A stretch of DNA of 64,000 nt from Vandiemenella viatica (taxonomy: Eukaryota; Arthropoda; Insecta; Orthoptera; Morabidae), in contig JARYHS010013630.1 of assembly GCA_031002005.1 (NCBI GenBank), positions 236,165,539-236,229,538 on the forward strand, given 5' to 3'. The position numbers and the translations under genes are program-made. The notes beneath the pieces were generated by a model, which was not told where the DNA came from, did no database searches, and saw only the letters and a list, made by a program, of their open reading frames with translations. Shown in pieces: positions 1 to 10,985 of this stretch. The stretch's first letter is position 1; each line of letters starts with the position of its first letter.

Positions 1-2399
1 CCTCAAATTGATTCCAAAAATTCTTAAAATCGAATAGAAAATAATCCAAGAAACCATGAGAATTCAAAAAACCTTGAGTGGTATAGATAATCAGCAACAG
101 AATAGGCACCTGCACATCGGCCATGGCAGGTGCATCAATTTGGGGAGGATATCATCGCCAGAGTTTTACCATGGAGTGGAGGAAAAATGATGGCATATAC
201 AATTAGTAATTATCAAAAAAGAGCAAAGAGATTTTTAATGTAAAGTGGTAAATTTCTTGTACTCAGATCTGATATGGCGTGACTGTTAAATGTGCCAGAC
301 GCTAAATAAATAAACTGGTTTTAAAGGCAAAAGATTCAAATTATTCCGTATTTTTATTTTTTTTATTGTTATTTCATTTTGACACTATACTCCGTCTTTT
401 GGAAGGCCGTTGCTCTGTTTGAGGGGGGGGATTTTGACTGTTAAAAATTAATATTTCAAACCATAGTCATTCTTCTGTTACAAAGAGACATTAAAAACAC
501 TGTATTTGGATTTACGGTAATCTTTCACTTTGCTATCTGAAGCATTAGAAATTAAGTATGGATTTGAGAAACGCCTCCCCGTGGAATTCAAGGCAAGAAG
601 ACTTCCCAATGGCAAAGCGTAAAAGGTTTACAGTTTGCGGAATCGAAGATTTATGACAAGGCTTTAAAATCGCTTAAATTGGCATGTGAGGAGATACATC
701 TTTTTGATTAAAAGGAGCAGTGTTTTGGACCAGTGACCCAACAATCAGGCTCTCTGCATATGTTAGAGTCAGACATCGTAAATCATTACTTGGTTCTACG
801 TAGATGACAAACGGGTGTAACAATTCGGTGCTGTAACAGCAATTGTAGCTGTCTGACGCTTGTAAGCTTAGAAATTTCATTAAAATCACGTCTCATGAGG
901 AACGCGTTTTCACTTACGGATGCTAATGAAATCCGCAAAAGCTGGGTCAGGTTGTGCTTTCTGTAGGCTGCAACTAATATTTGTTCCCTGTTACATGTGG
1001 TCCAATTGGAGCTGACTAGCCTGGGATCGGCTGAGATCTGACTCTCACAGAAATGCGAGAGAAATGGTAACATCGCGGAGACTTGTTTGGGTGCATTCAA
1101 TGGAGCGTGAACATTCCAATTTGGACTGCTGGACAAGTAGTTGGGTCAGATACGTCAGCTGGATACAGCTTGTCACAGCAGGTGCGCTGTCCCCACCATC
1201 AGTAAAAGGTATTTTCTTGTGGCCACGATAGAATGACGCCACTCACCTGCCATAACTGCGGCAAGCAAGTTAACATATCGAAAAAGCCTTTTATGCCCTG
1301 TCAATAAAATTAAACAAAAATTCTCATACACAAAGTTGAAAGTGAAGATGATTTGTGAAATTTTATTTCCATTTCCATTAATTAATATTCTCTATTCATA
1401 TTTTCCAGATGGAAGAAAAACCTTAATTGTGTTATCATAATTCACAGATTCATTCATAATTCCAGTTCTATCAATTTTTTTATTTATAATGACTATCATT
1501 TAAATGAGAACTACCTTCCATATCAACACATTAATTATTATAAATTCAATTGATTAAATCCGCCACATTATGATTTACATTTAAATTAATAATTCATTGA
1601 TTAACATTTAACAACGTACATTGGTATAATTACGAACAATTATATCAAACAGCGTTGAGGCCTCACAGATTTTTTTGCTTCTCCCTGCTCCGTCTCCGTA
1701 CACTTAAAACCAACTAAATATTTCAAATCCATCGGATTATAACACGATATCGTGTTAGTAGTTTAAATCGTCAGAAATAAATTTTATGTTATTAACAACA
1801 TTTTAATTGGTAGCTAAATTACATTAAAGTAAGTAATATACTTACAGCTTAACAGTAAATAGCCGCTGTAAACAACGACATTTTTATTTAATTGTTGTCA
1901 CTAAGTATAGTGAATTCGAAACCATTACGTGACAGTACAATCAGCCATCGTAATCATTGTGATATAAAACTTTTTCATGACAGTAATTTATACCTTCATT
2001 GTGCACAACAGCAAATTCGTATAAAAGATAAGTTGCCTGCTATGTCTTCATTACACATTATTTTATACTCCCTGTATTCAGTAACAAATCTTTATTAGAT
2101 CCGTCATTCTGATTACTTTTGAAGTACAATGTATCTAACACGCTGCGTTAGCCAGAACTGAAACTTTTGAAGCCGTGTTTGATTTGCGCAGCTCTTTCCC
2201 CTTGCATAAATCTAGAGCTAATCGATTTATAAGTGACAGTCTCTTTTATCCCTCTCCTTAATTCGCTCTTCCGCCTGCCTTTTTCAGATGGTTATACAAA
2301 GGACTGACTCAGTTGGATTAAATCGTTCAAATGTTTCATTACAAATCGTTATAATTGCTCTTATCTCCGAAATTGGGCACCCGCGAGTTTTGTAGAGAC
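1..2399. other. AT-rich stretch, no recognisable gene
   Basis: No open frame here shows a recognisable domain; the longest are short and of biased, random-looking composition. A G-run lies near 423-430 and long A/T-rich runs occupy about 1310-1900. I see no repeat here that recurs elsewhere in the window. It is best read as intergenic or intronic DNA. Confidence 0.5.
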
Positions 2400-2660
2400 T
2401 GCGAATCCATCGACACCAACCCATTACCGGCATTGACAAGACAGCAACATCGGAGGGGAAGATCGGTCCGCATTAAAATGCAAACTTGTCTCGAATAGAG
2501 TGGCGGCCAGGGAGGTTATCAAGAAGAATTGCTTCCGAGAGGGCGCGGGGCCGCCACGTGACCAGCATGCCGGGCCTCGGAGCGAGTCAGGCCAAACAGG
2601 CTGAAACATGCCACTTGCAGGGTCTCGTGAGTTGGATGCAAACTGCTTCGGACAGGCTCG
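2400..2660. other. GC-rich island, function unknown
   Basis: This block is visibly richer in G and C than its surroundings and has high sequence complexity. Short ORFs overlap on both strands but none shows a domain. It has no similarity to other repeats in the window. It could be a conserved regulatory element, a promoter-proximal segment or an old element fragment; the sequence alone does not decide. Confidence 0.3.
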
Positions 2661-2979
2661 AACAACCAGTGCTCAATTAATTTCAGAACAGCTCGTTGAC
2701 GAGGGTGATGTTTATAAAAAAATAATGCCAAAATATTCAGTTACGTTGTGTGAATTTGGACGTACTGAATTAAGTTTCCAGTAATATCCAACGATATCAT
2801 ATCAGACTTGTTATCAATCTGGCACGATGTCGTCACTTCTGTTATAGCCAAATCATGTCTGAGAATAAAATTGACACCAGATATGGGACCGATCAATGAA
2901 CCGTACTTTATACGGTCAGGGTGCCTCATCTGATAGAGGACCCATTGGAAGCCATTTTAGGTTACCGCTTGAAGTTCGT
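2661..2979. other. No recognised feature
   Basis: Mixed-composition DNA leading up to the Harbinger-like element. Short ORFs only, none recognisable. Confidence 0.4.
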
Positions 2980-2982
2980 TAA

Positions 2983-4481
2983 AGGCCGGGTCAAACAGGG
3001 AAGTCTGCACGCAGCGGGCACTGTATCAGTACTGCATCAACCCTGTCAGACAGAAAACGGGCAGAACTGGCTATCCAGTCGTGGTCAGCGCGGGTAGCGA
3101 TCAGGTTGTGAATGCACACAGATATCGCGCGATCACGTCGAGGGGGCGAATGTCGAAATAGAGAAATTAATTAATTTAGTTCTCAAAAAAAATATTTATT
3201 TCATTCACACCACCCCGACTAAAAAAAAAAAAAAACAACAAGAAAAGTAAAGTTTGGATTGAGATTGCGGCGAAAATGAAAGAAACCTCCAATTTTCTAA
3301 TTGAATTACTATTTATTTACTTAAAAGCATTTTATTTCGTTTATCATTTGAATTATATTATTTATATAATCATTATTTATTTGTTACATTCATTTTGTTG
3401 TAACTTATTATTATTTACTTGCCCTTTTGAGATATAACATATAATTATTTTTATTTAAGTAAGCAGGAAAGTAATAAGCACGTATGTTTACGATACGTTT
3501 AAATATCAATTAGGAAATTAAAGTAAACGACGAACTGATCTGTCACTTGAATTTGATCTCTGTTTTTTCGGCGTTGTAATTGGGAGTGGCGTTCGGGACA
3601 GGTTTGGACTATATGATATTTTATCACTTGTGATATCTGCAGCATAATTACATCTTAGATAACTGGTCAAGCAACATACTGCTTTACAACATGTACTGCA
3701 TTTTCAATTTCCGTCTCCATTTTTTTAAATTAAAAGAAACGCCGCTTCTGGGCTAATGTGCCAATGTCATTTTCAATGACACGTGGTGCTCTACTAAGTC
3801 GTTTATTAAATACTTTCTTTCATTGTCTGTTGGGAAAGGGCGCATTAAATAGCATTAAGTAAGTCTGCAGTGTGAAACATATGTCGCCCACAAATACATG
3901 AGAGACGGGGTGTCCACACTAGGCAACGGTTTCGAAGATACAATGGTTTCACAGTGAACGAATTCACAATAAGTGGAGGAATTTTGAATGATGCTAGTAT
4001 CGTTGTGCCGGCCGTAACTGTCAACATCACCTACAAGGAACTTTAAATCTGGATCAACAACTGCCAGTAGAACTATGGGAAAAAATATAACAGAAATAGC
4101 TTGAGCCAATGTTGTTAGGACATTTTATTTCACGTGTTTTCCGTTCACACTTCCAATGCAATTCGGAAAGTGCCAAAGTTCTCTGAACCCACCTCAGAGT
4201 TTTTCACAAATCAATCGGTTGGAACATGTAAATACGAAGGCTGTAAAACGTCCCAGTTACTTCCTTCACTATGCTGTAGACAGTTGTACGATGACCGCGA
4301 AGGAAAAAGCGATAGTTTGGTGCGAGTCACCTGCGGCCAAATACCCGATCGTTTCGCGTGAAGTTTACTCTCCACACTGGATCGCCTTGTACAGCCCGCA
4401 CTGTGTTTGACATCGTCAGAACGCGGTGGTAATCGCTTGTCTCATACACGCACGCTGCCCGCACTCTGTTTGATCGGACCT
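2983..4481 (-). mobile_element. Defective PIF/Harbinger-type DNA transposon with TIRs and TAA target duplication
   Basis: The left end reads AGGCCGGGTCAAACAGGG and the reverse complement of the right end reads AGGTCCGATCAAACAGAG, matching at 14 of 18 positions. Each end is flanked outside by TAA (2980-2982 and 4482-4484), the three-base target duplication expected for this superfamily. Subterminal DNA on both sides carries further related GC-rich pieces such as GCGGGCACT and CCCGCACT. The interior holds a decayed transposase on the minus strand. At 1499 bp it is about half the usual autonomous length, and the second gene (Myb-like DNA-binding protein) usual in this family was not found. Boundaries are read directly; the family follows from transposase resemblance. 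Confidence 0.75.
3620..4310 (-). pseudogene. PIF/Harbinger transposase relic (DDE_Tnp_4 type)
   Basis: Read on the minus strand in shifting frames, the stretch follows the DDE_Tnp_4 transposase in order. First comes a segment like STVYSIVKEV (about 4300-4265), then a segment like CPNNIGSSYFCYI before the core. The core contains FFPIVLLAVVDPDLKFL and VDSYGRHNDTSI (about 4080-4000). PLPSVDTP follows, then YLMRPFPN and finally LSRAPRVIENDIGTLAQ (about 3790-3735). The family catalyses cut-and-paste transposition in the nucleus through a DDE triad. Stops and frameshifts break the gene, and the C residue after VDS replaces the GS of active relatives in the usual VGSYGR. It cannot encode a working enzyme. 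Identification is by remembered family motifs, not a search. Confidence 0.75.
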
Positions 4482-4495
4482 TAATAAATGGGGCC

Positions 4496-4870
4496 ATGCT
4501 CACAGATGCCGGAGGGGTATATAAGCAATACAGACGGGCCGGAATTAATTAGTTAGTTAATCGATCAGTTAGTTATTCAGTCATTTCGAGTCGAGTCAGT
4601 CTAGGAGTCGGAAGTCTTCTCTACCCGGCCCGCCGAACCGGGGTCTAGACCCAGGACTTGGAGTTGGGCCAGCCTTCGCACCCTCTCTGCCGCCACCAAA
4701 TGTAAGAATGCCATCCACTTATAATGGGCCTTATGGTATTGTGAGGAACTAGCAGGCAACCTGTCTGTTCATATGTTATTAATCTCTGTGAGAGCACCTG
4801 TAAATATACATACTTAAGCCAAATCCTGTTTCATTACGGGTTCTAGCATAAGTTCCAGAACAGCGCTAAC
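4496..4870 (+). promoter_or_regulatory. LTR-like or promoter-like segment (TATA box plus initiator-like repeats)
   Basis: A TATA box, TATATAAG, lies at 4518-4525. Arthropod initiator-like TCAGT motifs follow at 4565-4569 and 4577-4581, amid repeated AGTTAGTTA and GAGTC words. Downstream are a GC-rich leader-like stretch (about 4620-4690) and a segment containing GTAAATATACATA. This order (TATA, repeated CAGT, GTAAATA near the end) resembles the long terminal repeats of insect Ty3/gypsy elements, but no second LTR, primer-binding site or gag/pol is visible because the assembly gap starts at 5016. A plain promoter is the alternative, although the TATA-to-initiator spacing of more than 40 bases is long for one. 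Confidence 0.35.
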
Positions 4871-5015
4871 CTCTCTCTTGGTGCTATGCTTCTCGGATAG
4901 CGATATTCCAGAGAGCCAGTCTGATCTATTCGGCCATCATCCCTACCACTCGGGGCTGAGAGTTTTCGGTAGCCGTCTAGCCCTCCGTCTCAGGCCATTA
5001 GCGCGCCGCGTGACG

Positions 5016-6015
5016 NNNNNNNNNNNNNNNNNNNNNNNNNNNNNNNNNNNNNNNNNNNNNNNNNNNNNNNNNNNNNNNNNNNNNNNNNNNNNNNNNNNNN
5101 NNNNNNNNNNNNNNNNNNNNNNNNNNNNNNNNNNNNNNNNNNNNNNNNNNNNNNNNNNNNNNNNNNNNNNNNNNNNNNNNNNNNNNNNNNNNNNNNNNNN
5201 NNNNNNNNNNNNNNNNNNNNNNNNNNNNNNNNNNNNNNNNNNNNNNNNNNNNNNNNNNNNNNNNNNNNNNNNNNNNNNNNNNNNNNNNNNNNNNNNNNNN
5301 NNNNNNNNNNNNNNNNNNNNNNNNNNNNNNNNNNNNNNNNNNNNNNNNNNNNNNNNNNNNNNNNNNNNNNNNNNNNNNNNNNNNNNNNNNNNNNNNNNNN
5401 NNNNNNNNNNNNNNNNNNNNNNNNNNNNNNNNNNNNNNNNNNNNNNNNNNNNNNNNNNNNNNNNNNNNNNNNNNNNNNNNNNNNNNNNNNNNNNNNNNNN
5501 NNNNNNNNNNNNNNNNNNNNNNNNNNNNNNNNNNNNNNNNNNNNNNNNNNNNNNNNNNNNNNNNNNNNNNNNNNNNNNNNNNNNNNNNNNNNNNNNNNNN
5601 NNNNNNNNNNNNNNNNNNNNNNNNNNNNNNNNNNNNNNNNNNNNNNNNNNNNNNNNNNNNNNNNNNNNNNNNNNNNNNNNNNNNNNNNNNNNNNNNNNNN
5701 NNNNNNNNNNNNNNNNNNNNNNNNNNNNNNNNNNNNNNNNNNNNNNNNNNNNNNNNNNNNNNNNNNNNNNNNNNNNNNNNNNNNNNNNNNNNNNNNNNNN
5801 NNNNNNNNNNNNNNNNNNNNNNNNNNNNNNNNNNNNNNNNNNNNNNNNNNNNNNNNNNNNNNNNNNNNNNNNNNNNNNNNNNNNNNNNNNNNNNNNNNNN
5901 NNNNNNNNNNNNNNNNNNNNNNNNNNNNNNNNNNNNNNNNNNNNNNNNNNNNNNNNNNNNNNNNNNNNNNNNNNNNNNNNNNNNNNNNNNNNNNNNNNNN
6001 NNNNNNNNNNNNNNN
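5016..6015. other. Assembly gap, exactly 1000 N
   Basis: The run of N is exactly 1000 long, a conventional placeholder for an unsized scaffold join. Distance and even adjacency between the two sides are therefore unproven. Any open frame crossing it is meaningless. Confidence 0.98.
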
Positions 6016-6394
6016 TGTGACTGTGGGAGTGTAGTAACCCAGGAAACATTGACACACACACCATAGCTAAGTTTCCTGAGTATGGGGAGTGTTTGTCGCT
6101 AGACATTTACTCCCACTTCGTTAAGATTGGGTATGACTTCTCTTTTGTAGTGGATTGCTTTAACTTCGAGGTCAATGACATGCGAGCGGAAGTTTGGATG
6201 ATTCCGCATTGGTTGCTCCATTCCATCTACGAGTGATTACAAAAGTGGGCGCCACTGGAGGTATGGCCCAACGAGGTCATTTGTGACTTACTGCAAGCTG
6301 TTTTCTTTGGTCATGTGAAAGAAATCTTGTTTGGTACCAGCTTCTGCATGCAGAATCTGTGGGGGTCTGGCCGCGACAAAGCGATGACGACGAG
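6016..6394. other. Unassigned DNA right of the gap
   Basis: Moderately GC-balanced sequence with no ORF of note. It precedes a Penelope-like scrap and may belong to the same decayed element, but I see no motif to prove it. Confidence 0.35.
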
Positions 6395-6500
6395 TTTTTT
6401 CTGCAACTACAAGCCATCATATTGATTATGCCAGCTGACAAAGGAAACACACAACAAGCGGCAATAGTCGTCGATAAACTCTGTTCATTAAAGTGAAGGA
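6395..6500 (+). pseudogene. Penelope-like element fragment (N-terminal RT region)
   Basis: The plus-strand frame near 6420-6480 reads IIMPADKGNT, the near-invariant PADKG block that opens the reverse transcriptase of Penelope-like elements. The usual continuation (VVL-type residues) is replaced by an AAIVVDKL stretch and the frame closes soon after. Only about 35 codons are recognisable. It may be a separate relic or a relative of the Penelope-like fragment at 62384-63316, which holds the opposite end of the protein. The short length makes this tentative. Confidence 0.4.
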
Positions 6501-6609
6501 CCTACACACACCTTCTGATTGGTAATAATGTCAGAAGCTGTCTTGTTCTACCCACATTTATTAATTCATACCTAGCCAAGAAATTGCTGTTATTCTACAT
6601 CAGTAAACG

Positions 6610-9108
6610 TTTAATTTAATTTAATTTAATTGCAATGGAGCACAGGCTCCGGTGGCAATTTCCCTACACACCCATCTTCCCCCTATCCTGCACCCACCTA
6701 CATTTGCCCTCTACAAATTTTATCTTTAAATTCCTTCAAAGTTTTCGGTAAATTATTCATCATTTCTCTTGGTAACTCATTCCAATCCCTGACACCCTTA
6801 CCTAAAAAAGAGAATCTTCCACACCCTTGTGCCTGAAATCGAGTGCCAGCTTGTGGTCATGGTCATCTTTTCCCTTCCATGCACTACTTTTCATACCTAT
6901 TGCAATATCTTTCCATGCCTCATCACCAGTATATGCCCTGTACACTCCCATGACCCTCCTCATCCTCCTCCTGTCTTGCAATGAATCCCATTCCAGCTCC
7001 TTTATCATATCCGTCACTGATTGCATTCTGCGATAATTTCCAGAAACAAATCTAGCAGCCCTTCTTTGCACCCTCTCCAACTCCTGTATTTGATACGTAA
7101 AATGAGGGTCCCATACTACACTACCATATTCGAGCAATGGTCTGACCAAAGTTTTGTAACCCAATTCCTTGACTTCTCTCGTACATCCCCTCATCACTCT
7201 CTCCAACAAGTGCAGAACTTTGAAACCTTTTCCTACCACCTGTCCTATGTGTCCTGCCCAGTTAAGTTTGTTATCAAAAGTAATTCCAAGATATTTGCAT
7301 TTCAAGTCTTCAGCAAGCAATTCTTTCCCCACCTTATAATATTAACCTTTTGTTTTTTATTTGTGTATCTAATAAGCTGACTCTTCTTTGCATTTATCTT
7401 CATTCCATGTTTACCAACCCAATTAGATATCCTGTCCAGATCACCCTGCAACTGTTTACAATCCTCTATCGTTTTGATTCTTTTATACAGCATTATGTCA
7501 TCTGCAAACAATCTAATTTCAGATAGTAAACAATCAACACAATTATTCATTAGAATAATGAATAGCAATGGTCCCAATACGCTACCCTGTGGCACACCCA
7601 TTTTTACTTCCACTTCTTTTGATACTACATTTCCTACCCTAACTTTCTGTTTTCTACCTTTTAAAAATTCTTCTACCCAGCAAATCACTTTCTTATCCAC
7701 TCCAATGGTTTTTACCTTATTTACTACCATTTTATGGCTTACTCTGTCAAACGCCTTAGACAGATCTAGTGCTACACTATCAATTTGGCCTCCCTTGTCC
7801 ATTTCATCTGAAATATCTTGCATATATCCCACCAACTGAGATTCGCATGAATATCCTTGCCTGAAACCATGTTGCCTGCTTGAAAACCATTACGTTCCTC
7901 ACATATATTTCTGATGTGGTTGCATATCAATCTTTCCATTAATTTACCTACCACTGATGTCAAACTGATTGGCCTGTAATTCTCAACTCTATTTCTCACC
8001 CCTCCCTTATGTACCGGTACTACTATTGCACTTTTCCAGTCCTGTGGTAAGCAGCAAGTGTCTAGACTCAATTTAAATAATATTTCAAGATAAGGTACAA
8101 TGTCACATCCGGCTATCTTTAAGATATCTGTAGTAATATTATCTTCACCAGCCCCTTTATTTTTTTCAGCTTTCTTATTTCCTTCATGATTTCCTCAGGA
8201 TGGATATCAAATTTTTTACTATCGTCATTTCTAATTGTGTTGTTAAGCTCGTTCTCCGAATTAGACCCTCCTGTTTCTGATTCATTGTCCCTAATGCTTT
8301 CACTGAACCAGTTACTTAAAATCTCTGCCTTTTTCAAATCGTCAGTAACTTCTTCTCCATCCTTATCTATAAGTGTCTCTACATCCTCCCTTCCCCTCAG
8401 TTTCCTGATATAGCCATAGAAATTTCTAGATGCATCAGTCAATGGTCCCCTGCACTGACAATACTCTTCATAAACCCATCTTTAGCCATTTTCTTTGCTG
8501 TTATTAAGTCCTTGTTTAGTTGTTTTAAATATTCCCTACTACCCTGCTGTCTCTTAACTCTGTTATGTTCTTTTCTTACCAACCTCTTTAACCTCCTCAC
8601 TTCCCTATTATAGTACATAGGTTCTCTACTTCTCTTTATTTTTTGCTTTGGAATAAATTTTTCTTCCCCCTTTCTTATTATCTCCTTGAACTCTTCCCAC
8701 CTTGACTCTACTGTACCTGAGCCTTCCTTCCATTTGCTGAATTGTTCTCTGAAATATCTTCAAATTTGAAACCTGTGCCTTTTTATAATTGTACCTATTT
8801 CCCCCTTCAATTTTGGCTGCTGGTTTACTGAATCCTCTAATATCCATCAGAACTGCTTCATGATCACTTATTCCTTCAGTTACTTGATACCTCAAAAGGT
8901 TTTCATCGGGCTTAATTAGAAATATATCCAAAATATTTTGTCCCCTAGTGTTTTGCTCAACCACTTGTGTAAATCCTCCTTCCCTTATTAAGATATTTGC
9001 AAATCTTTGTTCCCTTGTGTTATTTATCTTATTCCCTTCCCAGTTTACACCTGGTAAATTTAAATCCCGCCGATGATGATCATTCTATTCTCACCTCTGA
9101 AATCTGAG
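6610..9108 (-). mobile_element. 5'-truncated non-LTR retrotransposon, local family L-A (CR1/Daphne/L2-like)
   Basis: Its 3' end is on the left: an (ATTAA)n tail occupies 6610-6630 (TTAAT units on the plus strand). Going rightward, the minus strand encodes the reverse transcriptase C-terminus, the RT core, a thumb and linker, and at about 8620-9090 the C-terminal part of an APE-type endonuclease. Similarity stops near 9108, so the N-terminal endonuclease and any ORF1 are missing, as is normal for 5' truncation during target-primed reverse transcription. The same family occurs at 42633-43520 in the other orientation. Clade assignment is by motif flavour only. Confidence 0.8.
6690..9090 (-). pseudogene. 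L-A endonuclease/reverse transcriptase, frameshifted
   Basis: Segments in order along the minus strand are: endonuclease tail with GISDHEAVLMD (about 8870); RT entry with VENYRPISLTSVVGKLMERL (about 7980); LSKAFDRVSH (about 7755); GVPQGSVLGPLLF (about 7600); the catalytic LFADDIMLY with FADD at 7508-7497; YLGITFDNKLNW (about 7280); and LLEYGSVVWDP (about 7120). A C-terminal GKGVRDWNELP lies near 6790. Comparison with the copy at 42.6 kb shows base losses near 7895 and 7340 and another shift near 6815, which split the frame into at least four pieces. The protein would nick DNA and copy element RNA at the nick; this copy is dead. Confidence 0.8.
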
Positions 9109-9441
9109 TATGAATTTAATTTCAACGTTTGTTTCATTTTATCAAATAAAAGTAAATAAAGCCCTGAGTGAATGTTTTTGAATTACATTAAATGAGCTTT
9201 TTCTTCCTAAATCAATTACTCTTTCATATTAAATTTCATGTTATTAATTCAAATTAAAAGAAACCCTTTGATGAATGTTTCTAATCACATGCAGAAATAA
9301 TTATCTACTTGACAGAGAACAGCTCAAAGTATCTATGCTGCTGTATTCTTACTGATGTGGTCCAGAGCTATTTCAAAGTCTCATAGAAGCTCATGTTAGC
9401 TCATGTCCTTTTTTCATGTGGTGTACTGTATATATAGTATA
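9109..9441. other. AT-rich spacer, no recognised feature
   Basis: No ORF and no repeat shared with other parts of the window could be seen between the LINE and the Helitron end. Confidence 0.4.
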
Positions 9442-10605
9442 CTAGCTGACCCGGTCACGCGTTGCTGTGACTTACTAATTATAGTACGTTATTCTAAACT
9501 TCCTCTAGTAGTCAAATTAATATTCACTAATAAAGACAAAAACATTGTAGTCGATTTGGAAATTCAAATGTAATTGGTAAAGAGTTACGGAGAGTTTAAA
9601 TTTAGGACAAATGATCATAAAAAATTTTAATTTACATTTCATTACAAATTACTTAATTGAAACTATATAAAAATTGATATTTATAAAATAAATAAATAAA
9701 TTATTTTTTATTTATTTATGTAAACTGAAATTTCTGTTATATCTTCAGTCATACTGTATTTATATTTTTCCCACAAACTCGAAGATTGTGTTGGATAACA
9801 TGTTGTCAAAATAATTGCAAACAGTTTGACGAATACTATTCGGCGTGGCTGTCAACGCTGCATCAGCAAGTGTCAGGTCCCAATAATTGTCGTCTACCAG
9901 CAGCTGCAACTCGCGACATGCATCTGACATGTATTGAACACTCGACCATTAACTGTTCGTAACATTCGAAAGAAGCTGGTCCGGGAACATTCACCAATAA
10001 CAAACGCTGAAAGAAACATCACGTTGTTTTGGATGCACTGTGTAAAGTCTTTGCTTTGAATATGCCTGCGATCGAAGGATGCGGTTCTCCTTGCTTACGT
10101 GGCTACCATTTTTTACCTAATTTGTTCCATGAAAAATAGTTTGCAACATCGGTATACGTATAATAATGTTTTTGCGAATTGGCGGAACACATCAGATTTT
10201 TGACAATGTGAAAAATTCAGTTTGTGGTTTGTCAATTTTGGTGGCTCAAGTATTTTTGGAAAATATTTTCTTCGGTGAAATATACACGTATACCGTTTTC
10301 AAGATGTATTGCAAGATGCTGGATGGAAGGGTCTCTTTCATGGATGCGAAAACTAAAAATATACCATATAGCTTCGTTGCTGCTGATGTATCTACCTATC
10401 TGGTATCGTGGTATTTCGTCATTTTTATTTACATTTTGAACTTCAAATACGGCCAAATCACTGCCTTTATTAACATATTTGCAAACGTACTTAATGGATT
10501 TTAAGAACTGAAAAACTCGACGTTAATATGAGCCTTATACGTTTTTGAAAGCAAGGTGAGTATGGTACGAGTAGAAAGAAAACAGCGGTTTCATATTAAA
10601 CTCAA
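9442..10605 (-). mobile_element. Decayed Helitron, 3' part
   Basis: On the minus strand the element ends with CTAG (9445-9442) followed by T, the CTRR|T ending of Helitrons; on the plus strand this reads ACTAGCTGACCCGG, an end I recall from insect repeats. Inside lies a rolling-circle replicase/helicase relic (about 10600-9780). AT-rich DNA separates the coding relic from the end. On the right the element is cut at about 10605 by the GC-rich array that opens the palindrome. I could not find its continuation on the far side of the palindrome near 17640. Confidence 0.7.
9780..10600 (-). pseudogene. Helitron Rep/helicase polyprotein fragment
   Basis: Minus-strand frames give, in order: a segment like LLSKTYKAHINVEFF (about 10555-10510); KSIKYVCKYVNKGSD with AVFEVQNVNK (about 10500-10440); RYQIGRYISSNEAIWYIFSF and IHERDPSIQHLAIHLENG (10425-10300); KTLLYVYR; then in other frames VNGRV, ELQLLVDDNYWDLTLADA and NSIRQTVCNYFDNML (about 9960-9790). 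These are successive blocks of the Helitron replicase region between the HUH endonuclease and the Pif1-like helicase. The family replicates by a rolling-circle mechanism. Several stops and frameshifts make this a pseudogene; the HUH motif and Walker motifs are not present in this piece. Confidence 0.75.
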
Positions 10606-10985
10606 GGTCACGCGCCCCGCCCCCTGCGGCCGCTTCCCCTATAATTAGGCACCTGGCCGACTGTGCGGCCTGTAATTATCTACCTGGCTGCCGGCGCCGC
10701 TTACCGTCATTATCTTTGTAGGTCACGCGCCACGCCGGCGCCACCGGCCTGTCATTATCTTTGTAGGTCACCCGCCCCGCACCCTGCAGGCACGACGGCG
10801 CCTCTTTTGATGTGCAGGCCGCTTCCCCTATAATTAGGCGCCCGGCCGACTGTGCGGCCTCTGGCCTATAATTATCTACCTGGCTCTTTGTAGGTCACGC
10901 GCCACGCCGGCGCCACCACCTTGTCATTATCTTTGTAGGTCACCCGCCCCGCCCCTGCAGCCACGATGGCGCTGCTCGAAGCGAT
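10606..10985 (+). repeat. GC-rich subterminal repeat array, left
   Basis: Three words recur in mixed order: GGTCACGCGCC or GGTCACCCGCCCCGC, TCATTATCTTTGTAGG, and CTTCCCCTATAATTAGGC, together with AATTATCTACCTGGC. Units of about 30-70 bases are concatenated with rearrangements rather than as a clean tandem. GC content is far above the flanks. Such subterminal repeats are commonly transposase-binding sites in hAT, Mutator and foldback elements; that role here is inference. Confidence 0.7.

Noticed and set aside
4878..6106. Open frames of more than 350 codons on both strands across the gap
   Set aside because: They consist almost entirely of N; the gap has no sequence.
10166..10504. Plus-strand ORF of 112 codons
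   Set aside because: Antisense of the Helitron replicase relic, whose minus-strand frames match known blocks.
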